A stretch of DNA of 64,000 nt from Trichoplax adhaerens. Taxonomy: Eukaryota > Placozoa > Uniplacotomia > Trichoplacea > Trichoplacidae. The position numbers were made by a program, and so were the translations under genes. The stretch spans positions 12,392,568 to 12,456,567 of the forward strand of contig NW_002060943.1 of NCBI RefSeq assembly GCF_000150275.1. The letters run 5' to 3'. This document shows positions 26,620 through 41,010 of this stretch, piece by piece (position 1 is the first letter of the stretch; every line of letters starts with the position of its first letter). The notes below the pieces were generated by a model, which worked only from the letters and a program-made list of their open reading frames with translations, made no database searches and had not been told where the DNA came from.

Positions 26620-27130
26620 CATTAAAAGTTACATAATAACAATTTGATTTTAAACCCTTCATTTCTTTCTCAAAAAGAAGGAATTTGGAATCGAAGTGGC
26701 ATGTTCGATTAACGTTACTACTTATAGAAACGGTGAAATTAGTGAGTTCAACCACGACTTTGCACTTATAAGTCATTAAAGGTTATACCATGACGAGTGG
26801 ACTTTTGAACCGAGTATTCCGCTCTCTAGGAGAAGGAACTTGAAATAGGCAAATTTGTTTATCTTTGCTCTGAGTAGGCATGATCGAGCTCGTGAATTTG
26901 ATCACGATACTGTACTGACAAGTTCCTAAAAAGTTGCAAAACAACAATTAGACTTTTGAACCGTGCACTTCGATCTCTAAAGGAAGGAAATTAGGATGGA
27001 AATAAGCATATTAATTCAACTTTACTCCTTGTAGACATGGTGAAGTTCATGAATTGATCAGTCAATTCAAAATGAGCATTATAGTAGGAAACTAAAGAAT
27101 AGGATTTAAAATTCCAAATTGGATCTCACC
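26620..27130. repeat. Diverged tandem repeat, ~150-165 bp period, 3-4 copies
   Basis: Copies begin near 26620, 26774, 26925 and (partial) 27091. Shared blocks in order are ATTAAAAGTTA, TTTTGAACC, CGATCTCTA, GGAAGGAA and TAGACATGGTGAA, plus a TTGATCA block in two copies. Confidence 0.7.
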
Positions 27131-29682
27131 GCTGTTGACGTTCTTAATTGCTCTTAGTATGGAATTTTGCATTGCTTAATTTCCTAAGATATAAATATAC
27201 GATGAAACATGATGTAGTTGGCGATTGCATTAAAGCTGATTTTCATAAGGCATGATAAAAAAATTTTCATCTAATTTTATCTACATTTTCGCCCAATCAG
27301 CGCGTAACAGTTATTTATGAAGCAAGTTAATTACGCATGAAATGTATTAATAAGAACGCATCAATAATTTCCAACGCTCAGAATCAGCAATATATGTAAT
27401 CTTGTCTTGAAGGTGGGTTAAATTCATTAAATTGCTTTTGTATCCTTGCATTATAAAATTTCGTGAATAATTTATATTTCAGGCGAATAGTAGTGCCCAG
27501 ACATACTATGTCGGCGTGATTATTTAACTAAACTTAAACCTCAAATTAAAAAGAGCGTTCTAGTGTATTACCGTATATTCGTAAAATTAATCCAATTTTT
27601 TTATTGGTATGCTCGGGATCGATTTATCTAACATTGATTTATATACAGTTGCAATAAGAAATTTAAACTGGAGACTATCGTCCGCGTGCGTAATATTACG
27701 GGATTAAATTTAACATGGATCGTGACTAAAAATGCACTTAGCAAATCAATTTAGGTAGCTCTAGCTGAGTTACTACAGTAATAATAGCCATTTGTACCTA
27801 TTTGTATTTATGGAATCGATCTTGAGGAATGTATCATACAGCATGTTTCAGGCCAGAAGTACAGCACTTAAGCAAGATAAAAGTAAGGCTATTAAAGTCA
27901 TCGATATTAATTAATATTAAATGTATTTATAATTGTAATAATTATTCGAAAAGTATTGATATAGTTAGCTCAGTTTCGTCAATACTTCAGCTCATGCTTT
28001 TCAAAGATGACAGACCTGAATTAAATCTCCACTACCTTAGGCCCTGCTAGATAAATCAGTTTTTAATTTAGACATAGTATCAGGTGCGAAGTGTCTTTGT
28101 CATGATATATACTTCTCTGCAGCAGAAATAGTAAGTTCATACACACAAATAGTAGTAAAGGAATTGGAAAAATACATGGTAAGCACAGAAATTCTGATAG
28201 TATAAGACAGTAATACTTCTACTTTAAATGTATCGGCTAGAAAAGATATTATAGAGATATTAACTAAGAGCAAGCATTATACAATATGTTAGCATAGAAA
28301 GATAGGAATGGAGCACCTTGATCCAAAGTGGTATTAATTGAGATAACAGAATAAGCAGTCTGTAGATGTATCATCAAAACGTAAAAACAGTTACTGTCGT
28401 AACCCAAATCGATTTCACTTAGTCTGGAGTAGTTATTAATTATGATGGAATTTAAATTAATTGATTAATTAAAATTAAATATATAGAAAAATAATTAAAT
28501 GTGTTCGGAAACAAATAGCTTTTCAAGTTCAAGTACGCAGTATGTAGGTGATCTGATTTGCACAGGGTTGAATTGAAGTCCTAAAAATTTCTCCTATACT
28601 ACGAATTGAAATAAATGCCATCATATGATCATCAATTTATTATGCGGCATGCAGACATGTAATTGGATAAGGGATTTTTAATAGCCGTATGACCATCTTG
28701 AATGTATAGAAAAATATTAATTACTCGGAATCAGTTATATCTCTTTATGTACGACATTATGGAGCAAAAGAGATCAAATTATAGTAATGTCGTTATTTAA
28801 ATGGATCCCTAAATCGTCGAATATAATTTAATTATTGGCGAAATGAATTTTATCTGAAGTATATTAAAAGAGTACCTGCGTCTTGACTATTTAGATATAG
28901 CTATTCATCTTAAATCTTGTTCTATAAGCTGTATGAATCACATTTGTCAATAGCAGATTGAATTATAGCTTTATGCTCCTCAAAATCAATACAAATCATC
29001 ATCTCACTTTATTTTATTATGCTCTGTGTGGGCGAAATAATTTATTGAGAGATTGGATGTAGGCTATACAAATATATTACATGTGTCGAAGATAATCAAT
29101 CATAAAATTCTGAATTCATTATGCGCTATGTGGGCAAACTAATTTAATGATCGACTAAAGCCGCACAAGTAAATAGGAGGTGGCATAATAACGTAGGACT
29201 ATCTAAGGCAGGAATACCCGTCAAAGTTGAATCCATTACAAATAGTATGTGTTCTATATTATGGAGCAAATAGTTCGGGGAATATCAAGATTTATCTTAA
29301 AAATTGGCGAGTAGTGGTAGGAATAAATAAATTCATCTTGATAAGCATAGTATAGAAAGCATAGATATAGTATGAGATTATTGAATGGTGTAGTTGTGTC
29401 TAAAATTTGTAGAAATATTAAAAAAATCAGATCTGTTTTTTATCAAGCAGAACGTGGGAGGAGATTTGATCAGAGATTATATAAAATACTAGTAGAAGTT
29501 ATTCGCAATAAATTTCATACTTGTTTATAAACCATATAGCTCAAACCGTAACCAAAGCTTAATTTTAATGAAGCGTACTACTACTGAATATCATAACAAT
29601 TATCTAACAATCTCCAAGTAATTGTCAATGCTACACCTTGTCATACAAAAATGTGCATCATCTGGAACTATTGTAGAGCGTA

Positions 29683-30290
29683 GGCGAAGAAAATCCACAT
29701 TAGATTAATTTTTACTATTACTTTAATAAAAGTAGAGAATCACTATCGATGGGCTTGAAAATTATACCATCTAACTCATGCATCAAAACGAGTTATCAAA
29801 TACTATTAGCTTGCATACTAGCGTAATACAATAATGCCAAAAACAAGAAGTCACTAATAAGATATCGCTCATGATCGAGTTGATGGCTTCTAACAAGCTC
29901 AAACAATTCTGTATTGATACTGAAAATGAATAAATACACCGTGGTTGCCAGGTGAGAGAGTAACATCGTGATCATTACATGGCGAAGAAAATCTTCATGA
30001 TCTGATTAATTTTTCACTATTATTTTAATAATAGCAGACAATCAGTATCGATGGGTTTGAAAAAGTATTCCATTCGACTCAACCACCAAAATGAATTGCA
30101 CAATAATATTAACTAAAATATATCCGTAGAATGGATGGAATAAAGTAAAAGCAATAAATTAGACATGAAATATTAGTCATAAACGAGTTGATGGCCTGTT
30201 ATGTGATCGAACTATTCTACATTGATGCTGAAAATGGTTAGCGCATAGTGATTGCAATACGAGAGAGTAGCATCTTAATCAGTATATATT
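29683..30290. repeat. Tandem duplication, period ~299 bp
   Basis: GCGAAGAAAATC starts at 29683 and 29982. Both copies continue with GATTAATTTTT, ACTATTA, TCGATGGG, CGAGTTGATGGC, TTGATACTGAAAATG-like and GAGAGAGTA blocks in the same order. Confidence 0.8.
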
Positions 30291-31366
30291 GTTCGAAAGA
30301 AAAATAGTGGTGATTAATTGTTCTTGCTGATTGAATAGACAATGAATTAAACCTGAAAATAGACAGGCGATATTGTATAATTGGATGTTAATTAAATGTA
30401 AACATCTTCAACAATAATCTGATCTTTACTTTATGGACATCATCAGTGTAGCTCCTATATCGCAGATCATCACTTGATTCTATTCATCTCATCGCAAGAG
30501 TTACTTTTACAAGAGATCATGTCTTGACCTAGGCTGTAGTATCTACAATCGATCATGACGTCAATCTATTAACATAGATTAGTTCTTACCTAGTTGATGA
30601 TGATATTCTTCGTTACAATATTGAAAAAATAGACTGCAATTATTCTGCACGGACATTAAAAGATGTCAGTCTATCTGCGTTAAAGAGTTATAAACATGTC
30701 CATCAAGATAATATTCTAATAAATTGTCTGATGATGGCGACAATAATTTTCATGTTGATAATCATCTTACATCGATTGAATCTAAATCGACATCCTTCGT
30801 TTAGCACAATCAATGTCATCTTTCAACATAATGCTAATCAATAGCGGGTTCGATACGCCATGATAGACTCACAGGAAATGGTCGATTGCTTGAAATAGCT
30901 AATTCGATACAGGGCAAATACAGTTTACTGTTAAATTTAAGTTCCATTAAATCGACAACAATTCATTTCCTGAGCCAATCTGGTTGATTCTTTCTCGCAT
31001 TTTAAGATGAGAAAGAATAGAATAGGATACTGGAATTAGAATGGATAAATCGAGTAGACGATAAAAAATACTTCTTTAAACAAGGAAATATCCATCATTG
31101 CTGATTTACGACAGATCAGACTTTGTCCATTTTTTGGAAATTACACTGAATGCAATCAGTCAGGTGCAGAAAGTAATAGAATCAAGCCTAAGAATAGGAA
31201 ATCTCTGATTGCTTAGGCTAGGAACTAATTCTGCGTAAAATAAACACCGTCTTCTAATAAATGCAATCATGTGGAATCAGCTATTTATTCTTGAGCAATC
31301 TTACTGATTGCTTTCGTAAATTTTGATGTAAACGTGCGCGAGGTAAGAGTTGAAAATTGAATGGAA

Positions 31367-31760
31367 GGAATAAAGTGATATGCAATAAAGATGAAACTGG
31401 ACTGAGTTAGTAAGGACAATATTGACCTTTTCTTCTCCAAACAGTTTAATTTAAAATTCGACATGATCAGTATTGCAATCATAATAAAAATCCAACCAAG
31501 CGAAATTATTAAAATTGAAGATAGAAATAATTAGCCTGTAACGCTTAGATTCAATTAATAAGTAAGATAATAATAATTATTGGATATGAGAAATTTATAA
31601 ATAGGAATCGAAACCGGGACTACGTTAGACGTGATACATCAAGGTGGAATAAAGTTGATTTAGAAAAGAGGATGCTGATCGTTTCTCTTTTCTTATGATG
31701 GTTCATTAACTTAGAATTTGATACGATGGTACTACAACCGTAACAAAATAAAATCAATAT
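31367..31760. repeat. Tandem duplication, period ~279 bp
   Basis: GGAATAAAGT occurs at 31367 and 31646. Both copies then have a TTTTCTTCT/TCTTTTCTTATG block, a TTTAATTTAAAATTCGACATGA-type block and TAATAAAATC-like sequence. Confidence 0.6.
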
Positions 31761-34679
31761 TAAATTAATTTGAAATTATTCTTAATTATATAAAAACACA
31801 TTGATGGCTATTCAAGCTATATTATGCTTAGATTTTCTGTAAAATATGCTAGAACCTGTAATCAAAAGTAAGGTTAAAGTTCAGCCATCTAAACCTCTTG
31901 CGTGGTATCAACTTGGAAATTTGACAGCTAGTTTCAAAAGACCTACAATAATTATTTAAGCTTTTAGGAAGTAATTATTTAACAGGAGGGATGATTAGTA
32001 GCAGATTGAAGTTATCATAGACAAAATTTAAAAAAATAAAACTGCAAGATCAATTAATGCAAGACATGAAATTAAAAATAGAGAAGGCAAGTATAATAAT
32101 CTCTCATATACAAATATGAATAATTATTGTACCATTTGTAGATTGGATGAAGGATATTCATTACTACAAATGATCATTAAATTGCATAGAAACTAATGAA
32201 TCATTTTTGAGGCTATCTTGACTTTCAGCTACGGATAACAATGTCATAGACGGAATGAATGAATTTCAATTACCCTATTCTATGTAACTCTTGCGATGAG
32301 ATTCCAGAAACTTTAGAATCACTTTTTGGATATAGTTCTCCTACCCGCGTTATAATAGTGAAAGGAGGTAGAATCCAATATCCATTTCCAATAGAATTAT
32401 TTCCCTTAATTTCAGGTTGTAAAATAATGTGTGATAACTTGAGCGAGCTGTGATCTTGCCTGCCAGCCTACTACAGGAAGAAATTTTCGATTACTATTAT
32501 GCTCAATGTTGATCAGTACCTGCTGAATTGAATGGCCATAATTATTTTCATTTCTGACATCATGGGTTGCGATTACAGATAGATCAAGATTAATTTTTAA
32601 CATGCAAATGGGGAGCCCAGATGGTAAACACTCTAGTTATTTGCTAATGTTTCTATAAATGCGATAAATTATCATGTAGAAGGTAGGATTGTAACAAGAG
32701 ATCTATCTTTTAGGTTAAGAAAGCATTTAGGTCTCTTGGGGGAGGGGATTAATTTGAAGCTAGTTTGTATATCTACATATCTACTTTAAATACGGGGAGA
32801 GAATAAAGATATTACGGAATTGATCAGGTAAGATGCAACCATTCTCATCTATGGATGAATAGAAGCAATGCGATAGAAACTTGTTAATATTGATTTTAAG
32901 CTTAATAAGCTTAAAAAATTGAATGAATAATCTAACATTCCATGAACAACTCGATAAAAAATGGAATTTATTTATTATTTATTTCGTAGTATAGGCATTA
33001 TTGATTGAGTAAGTAAAAAATTGAGACATTCGTCCTTTAGAGCTTTTTATTGCCGCTTAATTGTATAACAACTAATTTATTTGAATAAAGTTCATTGCTA
33101 TACGGTCTAGACTAGGAACATCTAGAATTAACTCTCTCTCTCCTTAAGAGTTGGAGAAAGTATCTGATTGCTTTAACAACGGACTCAATCATGCTTAGAA
33201 ATTTTTTTGTTATCATTTTTACGGGAATTATACTTTATAATTTTATACTATTTTTATGGGAATGACAACGTATATTAGTGAGCCTAATGATGCAAATTTC
33301 GATAAAACTGTCCTTTAAACTGTCGTTTTGATTAAAAATAGAAAATATGAGCCGTAAATTAAAATCAACAACCTAATAAATGCCTCAAGGTATCTTTCTA
33401 TCCAACGTATATGAATAAGTCTGGTGTTGGAAAGTGTTCGTCTTGTAAGCATTTAACAATCTTCTGGCTCGGTTAGAAATAGAATTAGCATTGATGTTAA
33501 ACGATAATCGTCGATGTTTATTACGGCGGTGTTAGCTTAAGTTACGAAAGGGGAATGGTATCCATGATTAATTAACACAAGTGTGATCAAACTTAAATAA
33601 AATATCAATCCATTTTAAGTGTGAACCAACAGGATGCAAGATGGATTTGAAACCAATACTCCCATCAGTTAACAATCGTATTGATTATTCTTGATTGATG
33701 AAGATTACTTATTCAGCATGAAAAAATCTGCCTGTTTAAACCTTGAATTGTTCTCTTCTCTCATCATAATGATGCATAACAGAATAATAATAAAAATTTA
33801 TTTTCTATTCAAGACCTCAGTCGATCATGAATAAAACAATAATATCACCATAAAGAATAGTTTAAATAGATTTGACAAATAGAGAGTTGGCACTGATTAG
33901 AGAGTAAACTGCAATGGGAGTAATGGAAGCCGTATTGCTCCTGCTTATACCTGTATATTATTATAGTAGAAGGGCAAAGAAGAAGATGAAAACCCCCTCT
34001 AACCTTCTAATTATATTGTCTCATTTTTCTTTCCTTAATTTGAAAATATTGTTGTTTAATTAAATCAATTCTTTGAAATGGTTGACTAGGCCAGATTCTT
34101 CAGTTAAATTAATGATGATGAAGAATGAGACAGTCTTTACTAGGGTCAAAAATGATGCTCTTTAAACGAGGATTAAGTCTGTTTACAGTCTGTAAATTGA
34201 AATGGCTATTGATGTTGTTAAGGGGCTGCCATCTGTAGCCATTTTCAACTTGACAATATTGTGTATTCTCATGGTGATATTGTTTTTGTTACTATCAGTT
34301 TTATTTTAAAAGCAAATTATCTCGTCACCTTGTCGATTACCGTATACAAAATTTACTTCATTAGGTTGTCAACGTAATTCGGCTGATATGTTATCATTCC
34401 TACGCTTATGATAAATGTTGATCGATGCAATCTGTTGTCAATAATGGTTTCTTTAAATTATTATTGAAAAACGCAATTATTGATGGTGGTACTTTTCCTT
34501 CTCCTAAACGAGTTTTATTTACCGTAATATCCATATTTCAACGCTGAGACTACTGCCAATATTATTGCCATAACAGGAATATGAAGTTAATTTTTATTAT
34601 TTCGATTTTAATTTATGGTATCCGAACTAAATAGCTACTATTGCAACGAACGATTATATTCTTCAAAGTGTTAACATTA

Positions 34680-35470
34680 ATAAGTCTGCAGTACATTTGA
34701 TCTTTTTGTCAACAATTTGATCATCAACTATACAATGCGCTATGTGGATCGATGATGTTTGACAATGCTTCTTAAGCCTCGCTTCTCGTTGAGGATTACT
34801 TCAAGGCATTTTACTCTATCTATGCACATTTTAACCTACTACATCTTGATCAAATAGCTACACTTGTAGTGCATACTTGTGCCACAATTTATGGATCTAC
34901 ACTAAAATTAATTTTTGTCGACAACATTGGATGATCTACGTATTTACTCTTGTCACGTAAGAGTATTTTTCACAAAAATCGTCATCGATTCATCTAATGT
35001 CTATTTAATTTTTATCGCTAATATTGGATTAAATGAACATCTAAGAAATATCCATTCTTGGCAATGTATCATCATCGAGTGCAAAGACTCGATATCAATC
35101 ATTGATCTTCACTAGATTTAATTTTTTGTCCACAATATTAGATAAACTATCTACTCTAGAAAAGCAGGATTCTGTTTAAGCCATGATTCGATCTTGATGC
35201 TGATCAACACTAGAACTGATTTTTTGTCGACAAGATTAGATGAGATTTCTAGATGAAGTTAATGTCCTGCTGAATTAGTCACTCTTGTAATGCATCCTTA
35301 TCTTTGCCACGATTCTATATTTAGTGAATTAAACTAGATTCGATTTGTTAGCGAAAAACCTTGGATGAAATATCTTAATGAACTCTTGCAATGCATAATG
35401 ATCTGGTCCAATAATTCGATTTCATTCGATCCACATGAGATCGGTCTTGTTGTCAATAACATTTAGAGTC
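34680..35470. repeat. Irregular diverged repeat region, unit ~100-210 bp
   Basis: A GTCGACAAnATTnGATGA-type motif recurs at about 34709, 34918, 35127, 35227 and 35348. It is often followed by CTCTTG-T/C-AATGCAT and ATTCGAT blocks. Confidence 0.55.
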
Positions 35471-36310
35471 ACTTGACAATACGATTATATTGCTGTTGAA
35501 AACGGGCAGCAATTTTTCTTATTCATGATACCTTGCTTTATTCTACTATCAACTGTACAATTCCAATATCTATTATGGGCTGATAGATAACGTAATTGCA
35601 GCTTTATTCTTCCTCGTGTATAAACGGATTAAATCTTGATAAAATATCCACTTTGCTAGTGCAAAAATTATTTCAAGACAATTCATTCTTGATTTCATTT
35701 AATGGACGTTATTCTCATTTAGACTTTACAATCTTTTGATGACATAGATTGCGATTAATAATTTAACTTTATTTTTGATGGAAAAGATTGTTTAATTGAT
35801 CAACATATCATACTGTCGATTTATCAATTCATTTATTGTATCCTTAATGATGGGAAATCTCTACTATTTCCTCCAGTTAATGAATTGCATCTTTTGTCTG
35901 TTTGTTGACTTATTCTGCTGTTATTATTTTAACCCACATCTACTTGATGACTTATTATACCTCCTGTTGTTCATCAAACAATTGTATCTAGATTGTCTAC
36001 CACTTGATGACTTCATAATTCTTATTATCATGCTGAACAAGAGGGCTGGCCATTTGAAAAAACAGGATTAACTTAAAAGTAGCATTATACTGGTCAAGAA
36101 AATCCACGTCAATAACAAGCTCCAATCAGATAATTACACTCTGCTAATTTCTTCTACATTTAATCATAACCAAACAAGTGGTGAGCCATTGTTGAAAGTC
36201 GATCGAGCAGTACTGATCGACTTTGCTTGGATATTGCTTAGCCAGTAAATTGATTGCCATTCCTTGGAATCAAGCAAGACGAAAAAGTCAAGGTGAGCAT
36301 GATAATATGG

Positions 36311-36800
36311 AAAAAGAGGTAGACAAGTAGTTTGTTCCCATTACAGTATTACTTCATTCCATCCACTTGATTTTACTTCAAAATGTATTTTCATTTTCCG
36401 TTAATGAAAGAGTGATTTTATCTTATTGATGACATATTTTAATTTAGTTTACAAGCTGAGTTTCCACTCTAGCATAGCTTGAAAATACTTTCTGCAGATG
36501 GGATCTGTGCAGAGCTAATGAATAGATGTTTCTTTTATTAGATTAATCATGAGAAATAGGTAGACAAGTAATTTGTCCGCATCACGGCGTTCTCTTATTC
36601 CATTCATCTGATTTCACGTAGAAGCGCATTTTTATTTTCCGTTAAGCAATGATTTCATCTGATCTAGTCGTTTGATAATTACAGGTTTTCCACTTTCTAC
36701 TAGTTAACAGTCATATATTTCAGCCCAGCATAGCCTGAAAACTCTTCTGCAGACGAAATCTATGCTGAACTAATAGATAGATAATTCTAGCAAGTTTTCT
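36311..36800. repeat. Tandem duplication, period ~240 bp
   Basis: AGGTAGACAAGTA occurs in both copies (beginning 36311 and 36551). Shared blocks are TTATTCCAT, CTGATTT, TTTTCCGTTAA, AGCATAGC-TGAAAA and TTCTGCAGA in the same order. Confidence 0.8.
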
Positions 36801-37202
36801 TTTCAATCCATTTGCAATCGATTGCAAATGGCTCAGCTTGTAAATAGAGTAGGATATCGTCGACAAGTGATTCTTATTTTTAAATTATGCTGGATTTAGA
36901 GTGAGAGTGAAATAATCGCATCTATCTAATCTGTTTCATGTCTGCTACTAAATCGCCAATGGGATTTTACGCTCTATCTTTTTCCTAATCATTGATCAGC
37001 AGTTACCGTATCCAATGTCGTCTATGCTAGGCGAACAAAGTAGTAGCTAAAATAGAAGATGGGCAGTCTTTCTTAAATCAGTAGTAAAACGGCAAGACGT
37101 AAAGAGAGAAAATGGATCTACGTTCATTTTTTTAACCTTCTGCACTGGTTTCCAAGTGATTGTAAACTTTGTCCTTAAGAGTGGAATCAATAAAATTGTT
37201 TG

Positions 37203-37595
37203 CATGCTTTCCATCTTCCAATGAGAAGTGCCATCTTTTAAAGAAAGGCGAGAAAATGCAAGTTTAAAGCAAGTTTAGCTTTGTAGACGAGTCATCGATG
37301 ATCTCGTTCATCGATTGAACATAGGCATTCTTTCTTCCAGTCTGGATTGTTGTAAAATAAAGAAAGACGAAATGGATCTTATTTTGACATCCAAGTTAAA
37401 ATTAATTCTAGTTTAATACAGGAATAATCAATGATCTCACTCATGAAAAGAACGAGACATGCTTTCCTTCTTCTAGTAAGATTTACCATATCCTAAAGGA
37501 AGACGAAACTGATCTTATTCAACTAAAATGCTTCAATTTTAATTTAATATGAGGAGTGATCAGTAAGCTCGCTCATGAAAAGAACGGCATTACTT
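37203..37595. repeat. Diverged tandem repeat, ~122-133 bp period, three copies
   Basis: Copies begin near 37203, 37325 and 37458. Each has a GC-A/T-TTCTTTCTTCC-like start, an AAAGGAAGACGAAA-like block and TCAATGATCTCACTCATGA-like ends. Confidence 0.75.
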
Positions 37596-39142
37596 TAGTT
37601 AAATCGTTTAAAAATGCAAGAACTTCAAATATTAAAGATTTAACCGGGGTATCATTATCTTTTGAAATTAATCTCCAAAAGTTTTCTTTCAGATATCTCG
37701 TCCACATCTTATAGTCGTTATGTCTTAATTACTGTCATTAAATCATCAATGATATCATTAATCAATCAAGCTAATTACAACGACACCGGTGATCTAATAT
37801 TAATATTTTCCAATTTTTTTTGCCATTTACCCAATCTTTTCCTATTTCATATAAGATTCTATCGACTGTGGCAAGAACCAATTAAGGCTATGAAAAATTT
37901 TTCTTTAATTACATTTTATTTGCTATCGTCATCGTATTTATAATAGGGGAATAACATTATGTAATTATTTTGTCTTCATCAAAGTCGGTAGTCCTATATA
38001 TAGCTGCCTGGAGTAAAATCGATTTGCTGTCTATCAGAGAATAAACCTATACATTAGCCGACGAAAGTCGATAATGTTTCTTCATGGATCTGAATTTTGT
38101 TGATGACAGTGTATAGCAATAAGAGGATATCGATATTATGAAGTAGATCATATATACCAACTAAGTTACTGTATTTTTAGCATCGTGCTTAAACAATAAT
38201 CCGAAACTAGTCAACTAGTTTACGCGATCATTAAATATCCACTTACTTCAACAGAAGTTACACAATTTCGTTCGAGTATTCACTAATACCGGTGTGGAAG
38301 ATTAATTTAGAAGTACTGCCGTTGGACTGGTAATGATTGGGATTAGATATTTAGTTGTCTTAGTAGACGTAGCTAGATCTTCAATTTCGCTAGTATGTCT
38401 GCTCATATCACGGCAAAATATGGAGAAGAAATAATATAGGGGTAGTGCATGTCATTTAATGTCCAGTTACTGTAGTAGATGATGCTCAATTTTACTAGCA
38501 AATTACCCAATGTCTTTGTAAAATAGCGACCTGAATGTCGGTAATTTCGTTCTCATTGAATAAGCGATGCAGCCCTTAAGATTGGTAAACCTTAAACTAG
38601 CAATTCAGTTAGGATGTTCTCCAATAGTATGATAAAACATAGATCTAGGAGTAGTTGAATAGCTATTTGTTGGCATAAGATATCCAATCAAGCATAGCAG
38701 GAGGTGCTACATCATAAATTGAGTTAGTTTGCCTGTTTAAGATCATCACAGGATTTTAATCAGTCTAATGCTAATAAAGTTTGCATTTTCTGCTTTAATC
38801 TGCTCTCCTTGACGATCAATTTTCCTTATGCGCTCGGTTAAGAGGATTGTTTAGAATGAAATCGGTCAACAGCAGTTGAATATCCTCTATCAACCAGTCT
38901 GTTAATGAGCTCTTGTTGTTGGCCATCGCAGACATTAGAGTTTATATTAATCTTCCTCAACAATCGCATCGCTGCCTTTCCAATTAATTATATAATTATT
39001 GGAATGTTTATTTCGCTCTATACGCGTACGAAGGCAATATTATACTCAATACTTTACATAATTTTCCTTTCCTTACGACTTCGTAGCGGCATCTTTGGTC
39101 TATAAAAAGGGACAATCATTACGTATTTATTCTTCTGTTTTC

Positions 39143-39420
39143 ATCAGCAAATCGATGCGGAAGAGTAGATTAGTGCTATTTTAAAACTTTTTAAAACAGG
39201 GTAAAACAATTAGCTAATATATCTTTATTATCTTACGATATTCTACGTCATATTTTTAATTATATCCCTTCCCTTACAACTACATTACAGCGTTTCATAA
39301 TGCATAAAATAGGATACGCAGTCGTTGCTTACTCCTCAATTTTTATCAGAAATACGTTACGGAAGTAATAGATTAGCACTGATGCAAACTTTATGAATCC
39401 GATAAAATAATCAAATAACA
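39143..39420. repeat. Diverged tandem duplication, period ~203 bp
   Basis: ATCAGCAAATCGATGCGGAA and ATCAGAAATACGTTACGGAA (39143 and 39346) are each followed by TAGATTAG, ACTTT and AAAACA/AATAATCAA blocks. Confidence 0.6.
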
Positions 39421-40722
39421 TTGTTTTAATTGTCTCAGCGATCAATGAAGAAAGTAAAGGTCTAAGCTATTAATTTAATCGTTTAGAACTACTCCGATAT
39501 TGCATATACTGTATATATTAATTTGTTTTCGATATCTACCTATCCAATCACATCTTATCAAAGTTATCACTTGCTGTAATGTTAGATGGAGTAATATCGC
39601 GTTATGCTGTAATTGATTTCGCAAACAACACTAATAAGAACTATCCTGACAAAGTATATTTACTCCTGGTTGGGTTATTAGATGGCCAAAGCATTGTTCT
39701 TCATCAAAGACCCTTTGATGAAGAATATTCTTACCAATCATCAGCTATTTAAAATTTTGGCCTTGATTGTTTCAGTAGGATGCTGTTGCCTTCATGTTGT
39801 TGATAAGGAAGTAGTTCATTATTAGATTGCAAAACATGGACATTTCCTATAGGAGTTGCAGTGAGTCTATATCGTTCTGACATTTGAGGTCAATGGAATT
39901 GGATAGAGAACTGTTATAAAAACCTTGTTGTTATTAGTTAATTAACTTTCGTAGTTGATGCGATAGCTGATGGTGGCCGCATGCTGTTTAAGGATGATAG
40001 AAACAATATGATGAATGTTTAAGATATGACGATGATGATCTATTGCAGACCTTATTTCGCGATAGATTAATTATCGTAGTCATTTATGAATTTATTCTGG
40101 TTGTCGTCATCAACAGCTTGTATAGGAGAATAGTAGCAACATAAACATACGCCCTGCCGTTCGATATAACTTCTTCAGTCTCATATTAAATTATCCCAGA
40201 TATCAATCATAATTGCCCATATCTTACAGTGCAGCTTGATACATTATAGTCACAGTATTCTGACTGACATTATGCTTAAAATTATAGCTGCGATTTCGTC
40301 GATATTTACAGCAAATTTTTACACTTTTAATGACTAAATTGCATCAAGGTTGTCTACTATCTTTATCTCTGTCAATCATTAATTTTGATTCTGTTGATAA
40401 AAATCAAATTACAATAATAGTGAATAATTGTAAAATCCGCCAAAATAATGGTTCTCAGAGAATTAAAATTTCGACTTCGGCCCCCACCAACTATCTATCT
40501 ATTGCCACGGTCCTTTCCTGTATCCAGGTTAAGCGATGGCATCTTCGATTATCTTATTAGTTTAAGTCATATACTTTTAGCTTTTCTTGAGCTGCTATTT
40601 TATCCTATCTCTAATAATATATTTCATTAACTTATCAATATAATCGTTGTGATAGTACTTCATTTAGCTTTTATTTTAATTTCTTTGTCAGCAATTGAAA
40701 TTACTATTATATGTCATACCGC

Positions 40723-41010
40723 CGTACTACAATTAAAATAGATACTAAAGAACGAAATATCTGATCAATATTATCGTCTTGATAAGGCTTAATTTGCCTG
40801 AATTCGATTCACAATAGGGAATTTGAATGACTACCATATATTATACTATCGTACTACAATTGAAATAGATACTAAATGGAAACTGAATAATAAAATAGCT
40901 GAACAGTATTATCATTGTGATAAGGCTTAATTTAGCCTAAATGAGATTAATGATAGGGAATTAGGATCACTTGCATAAGGGTTTATCGTGCTACTACAGT
41001 TAAATCACTT
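40723..41010. repeat. Tandem duplication, period ~128-137 bp, two copies plus part of a third
   Basis: GTACTACAATTAAAATAGAT at 40723, GTACTACAATTGAAATAGAT at 40851, and a shorter GTGCTACTACAGTTAAAT at 40988. Between them GATAAGGCTTAATTT and GATAGGGAATT-like blocks repeat. Confidence 0.8.

Noticed and set aside
30846-30864. GGGTTCGATACGCC resembling a tRNA T-arm
   Set aside because: No anticodon arm, D arm or acceptor stem can be formed from the flanks.
32259-32603. Overlapping ORFs on both strands (63-64 codons)
   Set aside because: Slightly protein-like, but no family recognised and no splice partners found; the strands contradict each other.
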